Shown in pieces: positions 6,420-13,057 of a stretch of 13,057 nt of DNA; the first letter of the stretch is position 1; each line of letters opens with the position of its first letter. Below the pieces are notes generated by a model. It saw only the letters and a program-made list of their open reading frames with translations, was not told where the DNA came from and did not search any database. Made by a program: the position numbers and the translations under genes. Source of the DNA: an uncultured Porphyromonadaceae bacterium (lineage in GTDB: Bacteria; Bacteroidota; Bacteroidia; Bacteroidales; Muribaculaceae); NCBI GenBank assembly GCA_902470475.1, contig CABRGT010000053.1, positions 1 through 13,057 on the forward strand, given 5' to 3'.

Positions 6420-7668
6420 CTGCCAGTCCTTCGCCGCGGAGGAGGACGGTGCTGATAAGTGGCTCGGTGTAGGCGTAGGGAATGTAGGCGGTATCGGGAA
6501 CGTACGGCTTGTAGATGATCAGCGAGGCGGCCTTGCCGCGGGTTATCGAGCCGTGGGTGGCGGCGACGTCCATTGCCGCGGCTGCGTTGACAGTCACTGC
6601 GTTGAAGGCGCGGTCGGGTGTCAGCTTCATCTTTATGCACCCGAGCGACATCACGAATGGCATTGAACCCGAAGGCGACGAACCTGGATTCCAGTCGGAA
6701 GCAAGGGCGACACAGCATCCGCTGTCGATGGCCTTGTGGGCCGGAGCGTAGGGCATGCCGAGGAAAAACGACGCACCGGGGAGCATCGTCGCCACAGTGT
6801 CGGAGGCGGCCAGCGCAGTGATCTGGGCGTCGTCCATCCGTTCGAGATGATCAACGGATAGTGCACCGTGTGCGATGCCTGTCTCAACACCGCCCGAGCG
6901 GACGAGTTCGTCGGCATGGATTTTCGGCCGGAGTCCGTATGCAGCCGCTGCGGTGAGGATCTGCGACGTCTGCTTCGGCGAGAAGAACCCCGTGTCGCAG
7001 AACACGTCGACGAAATCGGCAAGACCGGAATCGGCGACCGCCGGAAGCATGTCGCGAACGATGTGGTCGACATAGTCCTGTGTGCGTCCGGCAAATGCAC
7101 GGCCCACGGCGTGGGCTCCGAGAAATGTCGAGCGAATCTCGATCTGCGGCAGGTCATGGCGCAGGCGGTCGATGACGCGCAGCATTTTCAACTCGCTTTC
7201 GAGAGTGAGGCCGTAGCCGGTTTTGATCTCGATGGCACCGGTACCCGTGGCGGCAGCCTGCAGAAGGCGCCGGCGTGCGTCGGCGTACAATTCGTCCTCG
7301 GACGTGACGGCGAGGCGGTCGGCGGAATTGAGAATTCCGCCGCCACGCTTGGCGATCTCTTCGTATGAGAGGCCGTTGATTTTGTCGATGAATTCACCCT
7401 GGCGGCTTCCCGCATAGACGATATGGGTGTGCGAGTCGCAGAATGTCGGCGTGACGATGGCGCGACAGGCGTCGATGACACGTCCGAAGCCGTTGTCGGC
7501 AGGGCAGGTGTCCATTGGGCCGAAATCGGCGATAAGGCCGTTGTCGGCCGTAAGCCAGGCGTCGGTGAGTTGGCCGACGAGGTCCATGTCTGAGCCTCGC
7601 AGCCGGTCGGCGCCCGGTTGGAGGATGCCGCGCAGGAGTCCGATGTTTTTAATCAGCAGCTGAGCCAT
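6409..7668 (-). CDS. hutI: Imidazolonepropionase
   Basis: This cytosolic metal-dependent amidohydrolase of 419 residues opens the ring of imidazolone-5-propionate to give N-formimino-L-glutamate, the third step of histidine degradation. The metal site is intact: H80 and H82 in CDSHTHIVYAG, H251 in KIHADEL, and D325 in ALASDWNPGSSP. Other family landmarks are KTGYGL (149-154), GAHAVGRAF (184-192) and SVDHLE (271-276). Length is usual for the family. The start at 7668 lies inside the end of hutH (20-bp overlap), which suggests translational coupling. It is the last gene of the hut operon. Its stop lies in a 12-bp tandem repeat that supplies a second in-frame stop. Confidence 0.97.
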   Translation of the reverse strand: MAQLLIKNIGLLRGILQPGADRLRGSDMDLVGQLTDAWLTADNGLIADFGPMDTCPADNGFGRVIDACRAIVTPTFCDSHTHIVYAGSRQGEFIDKINGLSYEEIAKRGGGILNSADRLAVTSEDELYADARRRLLQAAATGTGAIEIKTGYGLTLESELKMLRVIDRLRHDLPQIEIRSTFLGAHAVGRAFAGRTQDYVDHIVRDMLPAVADSGLADFVDVFCDTGFFSPKQTSQILTAAAAYGLRPKIHADELVRSGGVETGIAHGALSVDHLERMDDAQITALAASDTVATMLPGASFFLGMPYAPAHKAIDSGCCVALASDWNPGSSPSGSMPFVMSLGCIKMKLTPDRAFNAVTVNAAAAMDVAATHGSITRGKAASLIIYKPYVPDTAYIPYAYTEPLISTVLLRGEGLAGTQ

Positions 7669-9139
7669 CGGCGATGAATTCTATGGTTTTCTCGATCAGC
7701 GGATACATCACGGTGTCGTTGACTACGAACGGCACATGGCGCCGGTATTCGGCAACCCACTTTTCCAGGGCGGGCGACGTCTTCAGTGGCCGGCGGAATT
7801 CAAGTGCCTGGGCCGCGTTGAACAGTTCGATAGCAAGTACCTTTGTGGTGTTGCCGACAATAGTGTGAAGCTTGGTGGCGGCATTGGCGCCCATCGACAC
7901 ATGATCCTCCTGGCCTTGCGACGAGGGGATGGAGTCGCAGCTGGCCGGCCAGCACAGTCCTTTCGACTGGCTGACGATCGACGCAGCGGCGTACTGCGGA
8001 ATCATGAAGCCGCTGTTGAGGCCCGGCTTGGCGACGAGGAACGACGGCAGGTTGCGCTTTCCCGAGATGAGGCAGTAGACACGGCGCTCCGATATGTTGC
8101 CGAGTTCGGCCAGGGCCACGGCGAGGAAGTCCATCGGTAGTGCGATAGGTTCGCCGTGGAAGTTGCCCGCGGAGACGATCATGTCGAGGTCGGGGAAGAC
8201 AGTCGGATTGTCTGTCGGAGCGTTTATCTCGTCTTCCATGACGGCTGCGACGTAGTTTATCGTATCCTTGGCGGCTCCGTGGACCTGCGGCACGCAGCGG
8301 AAGGAGTAGGGGTCCTGGACGTGGGCCTTGGGCTGCGCCACGATCTCGCTGCCTTCGAGCCATGCGCGGACCTCGCGTGCGGTCTCGATCTGACCCCGAT
8401 GGTTGCGCACCACGTTGACCGGGTCGCAGAACGGTTCGATGCGGCCGTCGAAGGCATCGAGCGACAGGGCTGCTATCTTGTCGGCCAGACGGCTGATGCG
8501 GCGCGCACGGATCACGGCCCATGTGCCGTACGCGCTCATGAACTGGGTGCCGTTGAGCAGCGCCAGGCCCTCCTTCGACTGGAGTTCGATCGGCTCCAGT
8601 CCGACTTCGGCGAGCAACTCGGCGGCAGGGCGCGTGACACCCTTGTATTCCACGTCGCCCAGGCCGAGTATCGGCAGGCTCAGGCAGGCCAGCGGCGACA
8701 GGTCGCCCGAAGCGCCGAGCGAGCCCTGATGGCAGACGCGGGGATATACGCCGAGATTGAAGAAATCGATCAGACGCTGCACGGTGGCGAGCTGCACGCC
8801 CGAATGGCCGTAGCTGAGCGATTGGATCTTGAGCAGAAGCATCAGCCGCACGATTTCGCCGGGGACGCGGTCGCCTATGCTGCATGCGTGCGACATGACG
8901 AGGTTGCGCTGCAGCGCCGCCAGCTGGCCTTTGTCGATGGAGATGTTGCAGAGCGAACCGAATCCGGTGGTGATGCCGTAGATCGGCTCTGTGGCGGTCT
9001 CCATTTTTTTGTCGAGGTATTCACGGCAGGCAGTGATGCGGCGAACGGCGTCGTCGCTCAGAGCGAGAGTGTAGTTGTTTTCGATGATTTCGGCCACACG
9101 GTCGATGGTGAGGCGCTCGGCTGATATATAATGAATCAT
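7649..9139 (-). CDS. hutH: Histidine ammonia-lyase
   Basis: A 496-residue enzyme that removes ammonia from L-histidine to give trans-urocanate, the first and committing step of the pathway. It works in the cytosol, normally as a homotetramer. The Ala-Ser-Gly triad that cyclises into the MIO electrophile is present at 143-145 in GSLGASGDLSPL. Other catalytic and structural landmarks are Y54 followed by GITTGFG (55-61), H84 in NLVMSHA, NGTQ (196-199), QDPYSFRC (275-282) and EDHVSMG (412-418). Length is typical. The ATG at 9139 is 4 bp after the hutU stop, and the 3' end overlaps hutI by 20 bp. Both indicate one polycistronic transcript. Confidence 0.97.
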   Translation of the reverse strand: MIHYISAERLTIDRVAEIIENNYTLALSDDAVRRITACREYLDKKMETATEPIYGITTGFGSLCNISIDKGQLAALQRNLVMSHACSIGDRVPGEIVRLMLLLKIQSLSYGHSGVQLATVQRLIDFFNLGVYPRVCHQGSLGASGDLSPLACLSLPILGLGDVEYKGVTRPAAELLAEVGLEPIELQSKEGLALLNGTQFMSAYGTWAVIRARRISRLADKIAALSLDAFDGRIEPFCDPVNVVRNHRGQIETAREVRAWLEGSEIVAQPKAHVQDPYSFRCVPQVHGAAKDTINYVAAVMEDEINAPTDNPTVFPDLDMIVSAGNFHGEPIALPMDFLAVALAELGNISERRVYCLISGKRNLPSFLVAKPGLNSGFMIPQYAAASIVSQSKGLCWPASCDSIPSSQGQEDHVSMGANAATKLHTIVGNTTKVLAIELFNAAQALEFRRPLKTSPALEKWVAEYRRHVPFVVNDTVMYPLIEKTIEFIADGSAAD

Positions 9140-9143
9140 TGGT

Positions 9144-11153
9144 TCAATGGTTTAGAGAGTTCTTAATGATGTCGTCATCGGCGAGGTAGGGGATAGTGAC
9201 CATGAGGTCGGGCGTGGCTTCCATCTGACGGCGGATTGCGTCGACGGCGCCCTTGTTTCGGGCCCAGGAGCGGCGGGCGATGCCGTTGTTTACGTCCCAG
9301 AAGAGCATCTCGCGGATGCGCCGGTCGGCATCGGCCGATCCGTCGATGACCATGCCGAATCCGCCGTTGATCACCTCGCCCCAGCCGACTCCGCCGCCAT
9401 TGTGGATCGACACCCATGTGGCTCCGCGGAAAGCGTCGCCGATGACGTTGTGCACGGCCATGTCGGCGGTGAACTGCGATCCGTCGGTGATGTTGGATGT
9501 CTCGCGGTAGGGCGAGTCGGTGCCGGACACGTCATGGTGGTCGCGTCCGAGGACTACCGGAGCGGAGATCTCGCCGCGGCGGATTGCGTCGTTGAATGCC
9601 AGTGCGATGCGCGTACGGCCTTCGGAGTCGGCATACAGGATGCGAGCCTGCGATCCCACGACGAGATGGTTGGGTCCTGCCTCGCGAATCCAGTGCAGAT
9701 TGTCGGCCAGCTGTCCGCGGATGTCGTCGGGAGCCGTCTCGAGCATTTCGGCCAGCACATCGGCGGCTATGCGGTCGGTCACGGCGAGGTCCTCGGGACG
9801 TCCCGAGGTGCAGACCCAGCGGAAAGGCCCGAAGCCGTAGTCGAAGAACCGCGGCCCCATGATCGCCTGCACGTACGACGGGTAGCGGAAAGCTCCGTCG
9901 GCACCGATGATGTCGGCTCCGGCGCGCGATGATTCGAGCAGGAAAGCGTTGCCGTAGTCGAAGAAATACATGCCGCCGTCGGCAAGACGGTTGACTGCGG
10001 CTACATGGCGGCGCAGCGAACTCTGCACGGCCTCGCGGAAGCGTGCCGGATCGTCGGCCATAAGTGCGAGCGATTCTTCGTAGGTAAGCCCCGCGGGGTA
10101 GTAACCGCCCGCCCATGGGTTGTGAAGCGAAGTCTGGTCGCTGCCCAGGTCAACATGTACGCCGCGATCGGCGAGACGTTCCCACAGGTCGACAACGTTG
10201 CCGCAATAGGCCAGCGAGACAGCCTCGCGGGCTTTCTGAGCTTCGAGAGCGCGGTCGATGACTTCGTCGACATCGTAGTGGATCTCGTCGACCCATCCCT
10301 GGGAGTGTCTTTTCTCAACGGCGGCCGGATTGATTTCGGCCGTGATGCTCACTACGCCCGAGATCTTGGCGGCCTTGGGCTGCGCGCCCGACATGCCGCC
10401 GAGGCCGGCGGTGACGAACAGCATGCCGCGGATGTCGTCCGATCCTCGGAGCGCGCGGGCGGCATTCAGAACGGTGATTGTGGTGCCGTGGACGATGCCC
10501 TGCGGACCGATGTACATATACGATCCGGCGGTCATCTGGCCGTATTGCGAGACACCGAGCGCGTTGAGGCGTTCCCAGTCGTCGGGCTTCGAGTAGTTGG
10601 GAATAACCATGCCGTTGGTGACCACCACGCGCGGAGCGCCGGGATGCGACGGGAACAGTCCGAGCGGATGGCCCGAGTACATCACGAGAGTCTGGCTGTC
10701 GGTCATTTCGCTCAGATATTTCATCGTGAGCCGGTACTGCGCCCAGTTCTGGAACACGGCTCCGTTGCCTCCGTACGTGATAAGTTCGTGCGGGTGCTGT
10801 GCCACGGCCGGGTCGAGGTTGTTCTGAATCATCAGCATGATTGCGGCGGCGCTGCGCGAGCGTGCCGGGTAGTCGTCGATGGGCCGGGCGTGCATCGGAT
10901 AGGCCGGCCGGAGCCGGTACATGTATATCCGGCCGTAGTCGGCGAGCTCGCGGGCGAATTCCGGGGCCAGTTCGGCGTGGCTTTCGGGCGGGAAATAACG
11001 CAGGGCATTTCTTAGAGCCAGCTCTTTCTCCGCGTCGGTGAGAATGTCCTTGCGACGCGGGGCATGGCTGACGGATTCATCACGGGGCTGAGGTGGAGGC
11101 AGTATTTCGGGGATGCCGGCGCGGATGGCGCGGCGAAATTCTTCGAGGGTCAT
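9144..11153 (-). CDS. hutU: Urocanate hydratase (urocanase), long form
   Basis: This cytosolic enzyme of 669 residues adds water to urocanate to form imidazolone-5-propionate, the second step. It uses tightly bound NAD+ as an electrophile. Family stretches are clear: YGGNGAVFQNWAQ (127-139), MYSGHPLGLFPSH (158-170), MTAGSYMYIGPQGIVHG (207-223), the glycine-rich nucleotide-binding GLGGMSGAQ (250-258) and GFGPFRWVCTSG (440-451) with the conserved active-site C448. At 669 residues it is about 110 longer than the classic proteobacterial HutU (about 557). It resembles the longer class that includes animal UROC1 (about 676), which is also usual in Bacteroidetes. The start at 11153 is 47 bp after the ftcD stop. 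Confidence 0.97.
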   Translation of the reverse strand: MTLEEFRRAIRAGIPEILPPPQPRDESVSHAPRRKDILTDAEKELALRNALRYFPPESHAELAPEFARELADYGRIYMYRLRPAYPMHARPIDDYPARSRSAAAIMLMIQNNLDPAVAQHPHELITYGGNGAVFQNWAQYRLTMKYLSEMTDSQTLVMYSGHPLGLFPSHPGAPRVVVTNGMVIPNYSKPDDWERLNALGVSQYGQMTAGSYMYIGPQGIVHGTTITVLNAARALRGSDDIRGMLFVTAGLGGMSGAQPKAAKISGVVSITAEINPAAVEKRHSQGWVDEIHYDVDEVIDRALEAQKAREAVSLAYCGNVVDLWERLADRGVHVDLGSDQTSLHNPWAGGYYPAGLTYEESLALMADDPARFREAVQSSLRRHVAAVNRLADGGMYFFDYGNAFLLESSRAGADIIGADGAFRYPSYVQAIMGPRFFDYGFGPFRWVCTSGRPEDLAVTDRIAADVLAEMLETAPDDIRGQLADNLHWIREAGPNHLVVGSQARILYADSEGRTRIALAFNDAIRRGEISAPVVLGRDHHDVSGTDSPYRETSNITDGSQFTADMAVHNVIGDAFRGATWVSIHNGGGVGWGEVINGGFGMVIDGSADADRRIREMLFWDVNNGIARRSWARNKGAVDAIRRQMEATPDLMVTIPYLADDDIIKNSLNH

Positions 11154-11200
11154 GGCTTTTAAGTGGGAGGTCGGAGTTATGAGAACTGAGTTTTTTTAAT

Positions 11201-12910
11201 TTATGAACGGGCTATGACTTCGTCGGCTATGGCGACAATGTCGGCACGGCGTTTTGCGGCTTCGGCGGCGATTTCGGCCGCTTCGGCAAGAATCTTGCCG
11301 GCCTTGGCACGGTCGGCGAGGCCGGCCGCGTTGATCTTTACGTTGAGGAACGCTCCGGCCACGGCTGCCTCGGCCGCGATTGCGCCGACACCGGCGTCGG
11401 ACACTGATGCGGGATTGCCTTCCGAGGCCATCCGCTCGAGCAGCCAGAAGGTGTCGAAGGCTGTGCGCATAGTGCGGAGCGGCACTTCGGTGGCGTAGAG
11501 TGTGGCGGCTTCAAGGGCCTCGGCGCGTGCCTGCTTTTCCTGCTCGGTCGATTTCGGCATTCCGATCGCGGCCATAATGCGGCCGAAAGCGGCTGTGTCC
11601 TCGTCGACAAGAGCGGTGAGCGTGTCGAGCAGCCGGCGCCCTTCCACGGCATAGTCGGAAAATTCCTTCCAGCGGTCGTCCCACCCGGCCTTGTGTGCCG
11701 ACAGATTAGCGACCATGGTGCCGAGCGCGGCAGCGAGTGTTCCCATGTAGGCGGCCACGGATCCGCCGCCCGGTGCGGGCGATTCGGATGCGGTCTCGTC
11801 GGCGAAGGCGTTCAGTGCCATGTTCGTCAGAAGCTTTCCTTCGGCTTTGCCGTAGCCGATCATGTATTCGATGACCTTTTCCTTGGGATCGAAGGGCTTC
11901 AGCTCGTCGAGTCCCATTGATTTTATAGCGATGCGGATTATTTCGGATTCGGGCAGACCGGCCGACCGCTGCTGCTTGGCCAGGAAGTACTTGCCGGCGT
12001 CGATGAGCGCGCGCTTCGGTACAAGGCCGACGATCTCCGTGCCGGTCACGCGGATGCCGCGGGCCGCAGCCGCGCGAGTCACCTCGTCGAACGCGGTGTG
12101 GAGGGGAGTCTGAGCCATGTCGGTGATGTTCATCGACACCTGGGCTATGCCGTACTCATCGATGTACCATCCGATGGCTTTGGTGCCCTTGAGTGTGCCG
12201 GGCTGCATGATGACGTTGCCGTCGGCATCCTTGAGCGGCCGGCCGGTGACACGGCCGCCCTCGCGCATCGGACGTCCCTTCTCGCGTACGTCGAAAGCGA
12301 TGGCGTTGGCCCGGCGGGTGGAGGTGGTATTGAGGTTGAAGTTGACGGCGATCAGGAAATCGCGGGCTCCGATCGTGGTGGCGCCGGTGCGGGCCGCCGC
12401 CTCGTCGAACGGACGGTCGCCGAAGTCGGGCCCTTTCTCGGGATCGCCCATCTTTTCAGGCAGGGCCTCGTACTCGCCGGCGCGGCATACAGCGAGATTC
12501 TTGCGCTCGGGCCGGAATGCCGATGCCTCGTAACAGTAGGTCGGAATGCCCAGCTCGTCGGCGACGCGCCGGGCGAGTGTGCGGGCCAGTTCGGCGCACT
12601 CCTCGAGAGTGATGCCGCTGACAGGGATCAGCGGGCACACGTCGGTGGCACCCATGCGGGGGTGGGCTCCGTGGTGCTGCCGCATGTCGATAAGCTCGGC
12701 AGCGCGGCGGATGCCGCGGAATGCGGCTTCGACCACATCATCCGGCTCGCCGACGAAAGTGACGACGGTGCGGTTGGTGGCCTCGCCGGGGTCGACGTCG
12801 AGCAGGCTTATATTCTCCACTGATCTGATTGAGTCGGTGATTGCGTCGATGACGGCGCGGTCGCGGCCCTCGCTGAAGTTGGGCACACATTCTATCAGGC
12901 GTTTTTCCAT
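11201..12910 (-). CDS. ftcD: Bifunctional glutamate formimidoyltransferase / formimidoyl-THF cyclodeaminase
   Basis: A 569-residue fusion for the last two steps. The N-terminal part (about 1-180 and 181-325, the two formiminotransferase subdomains) moves the formimino group from N-formiminoglutamate to tetrahydrofolate, releasing glutamate. It contains CVPNFSEGRD (8-17) and QHHGAHPRMGATDVCPLIP (78-96), which holds the family's catalytic His. The C-terminal cyclodeaminase (about 360-565) makes 5,10-methenyl-THF and ammonia. It has SPAPGGGSVAAYMG (377-390) and LVDEDTAAF (434-442) with the expected catalytic Asp. Many Bacteroidetes encode these as separate ftcD and fchA genes, while the animal enzyme is fused like this one. 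I prefer the ATG at 12910 (MEKRLIECVPNFSEG) because it matches family starts; an ATG at 12919 would add three residues. First gene of the operon, directly behind the promoter. Confidence 0.95.
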   Translation of the reverse strand: MEKRLIECVPNFSEGRDRAVIDAITDSIRSVENISLLDVDPGEATNRTVVTFVGEPDDVVEAAFRGIRRAAELIDMRQHHGAHPRMGATDVCPLIPVSGITLEECAELARTLARRVADELGIPTYCYEASAFRPERKNLAVCRAGEYEALPEKMGDPEKGPDFGDRPFDEAAARTGATTIGARDFLIAVNFNLNTTSTRRANAIAFDVREKGRPMREGGRVTGRPLKDADGNVIMQPGTLKGTKAIGWYIDEYGIAQVSMNITDMAQTPLHTAFDEVTRAAAARGIRVTGTEIVGLVPKRALIDAGKYFLAKQQRSAGLPESEIIRIAIKSMGLDELKPFDPKEKVIEYMIGYGKAEGKLLTNMALNAFADETASESPAPGGGSVAAYMGTLAAALGTMVANLSAHKAGWDDRWKEFSDYAVEGRRLLDTLTALVDEDTAAFGRIMAAIGMPKSTEQEKQARAEALEAATLYATEVPLRTMRTAFDTFWLLERMASEGNPASVSDAGVGAIAAEAAVAGAFLNVKINAAGLADRAKAGKILAEAAEIAAEAAKRRADIVAIADEVIARS

Positions 12911-12935
12911 GATGTACATTGGTTTCTTTGTGTGG

Positions 12936-12966
12936 CAAATTTAATGATTTTTTCGCGAGTCGGCAA
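12936..12966 (-). promoter_or_regulatory. Promoter of the hut operon
   Basis: On the - strand, TTG (12966-12964) is followed after 20 bp by TAAATTTG (12943-12936), matching the -33/-7 consensus of Bacteroidetes. The expected start near 12930 gives a leader of only about 20 nt to the ATG at 12910, so control is more likely by a DNA-binding regulator than by an RNA leader. I recognise no CRP-like or HutC-like site, and no regulator gene is in the window. Confidence 0.7.
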
Positions 12967-12996
12967 GAATGGTGCCGGATTTTTGCGCAGGGCATA

Positions 12997-13011
12997 CAGA
13001 TTCGCAGATTC
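12997..13011. repeat. Two direct copies of CAGATTC upstream of the hut promoter
   Basis: CAGATTC occurs at 12997-13003 and 13005-13011, a spacing of 8 bp, about 30 bp upstream of the -33 box. They lie in the loop of an inverted pair GCAGG (12987-12991) and CCTGC (13014-13018). This could be a regulator site or chance. Confidence 0.3.
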
Positions 13012-13023
13012 TACCTGCAAGTG

Positions 13024-13044
13024 CAAAATTAGGCAATAACTTTG
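13024..13044. promoter_or_regulatory. Pair of outward-facing -7 boxes at the window edge
   Basis: CAAAATTA (13024-13031) is TAATTTTG on the - strand, and TAACTTTG (13037-13044) lies on the + strand. Both fit TAnnTTTG, with only 5 bp between them. The + box would serve a gene to the right of the window. The - box could be a second, more distal promoter for ftcD with a leader over 100 nt. Neither has a convincing -33 box inside the window, so this is tentative. Confidence 0.35.
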
Positions 13045-13057
13045 AAGAACTCGGCGA

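Noticed and set aside
6301..6420. Phage or integrative-element attachment site at the end of hutI
   Set aside because: The direct repeat is tandem with no element between the copies, it is not at a tRNA gene, and no integrase lies nearby.
8156..11015. Long + strand open frames (322 and 336 codons) antisense to hutH and hutU, and a 361-codon - strand frame overlapping hutH
   Set aside because: All overlap genes with intact catalytic motifs, and their composition is that expected from off-frame reading of GC-rich codons.
1..13057. CRISPR arrays, tRNA genes, insertion sequences, toxin-antitoxin or defence genes
   Set aside because: I looked on both strands and saw no regular repeat-spacer pattern, no cloverleaf with T-loop and anticodon signature, and no transposase or defence-family motif in any frame.

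Overview
The window looks like chromosomal DNA from a member of the Bacteroidales, most likely a gut lineage such as Muribaculaceae. The order-level call rests on promoters of the Bacteroidetes type (a -7 box TAnnTTTG, with a TTG-like -33 box about 19-20 bp upstream at three of them), on starts without clear Shine-Dalgarno sequences, and on the protein families. The family-level guess is weak. The histidine-utilisation genes are GC-rich (63% in one 60-base line counted by hand), while the thioredoxin-like gene is nearer 48% in a similar count.

Left edge (1-464): the 3' end of a 5S rRNA and its strong terminator mark the end of an rRNA operon on the + strand. Next comes an intergenic stretch with four small hairpins that share a CGTCTC-like core and look like degenerate copies of a dispersed repeat. 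All protein genes in the window lie on the - strand, so they converge on the rRNA operon.

Middle (465-5800): reading in the direction of transcription (right to left), a secreted TlpA-like thioredoxin-fold protein (4964-5722) is followed by valyl-tRNA synthetase valS (2025-4721), then a K+/H+ antiporter of the NhaP2/CvrA type (465-1949). valS has a good promoter and is followed by a terminator hairpin. The thioredoxin-like gene has a -7 box with a perfect 20-bp palindrome just upstream, a candidate operator.

Intergenic region (5800-6408): about 600 bp without a convincing gene. It holds a well-formed + strand promoter with no recognisable product, then a stretch very poor in G on the + strand. 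A 12-bp tandem repeat spans the stop codon of the last hut gene.

Right half (6409-12966): a four-gene histidine-degradation operon transcribed in the order ftcD (bifunctional), hutU, hutH, hutI. It encodes the complete route from histidine to glutamate, ammonia and 5,10-methenyl-THF. HutH deaminates histidine to urocanate, HutU hydrates this to imidazolone propionate, HutI opens the ring to formiminoglutamate, and the fused FtcD moves the formimino group to tetrahydrofolate and cyclodeaminates it. A consensus promoter lies just upstream of ftcD. At the right edge two outward-facing -7 boxes suggest a divergent promoter for a gene beyond the window.

Most of the content is housekeeping and catabolic. 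I see no convincing new multigene system. The best leads are non-coding: the palindromic operator, the orphan promoter with its G-poor region, and the hairpin cluster after the 5S gene.
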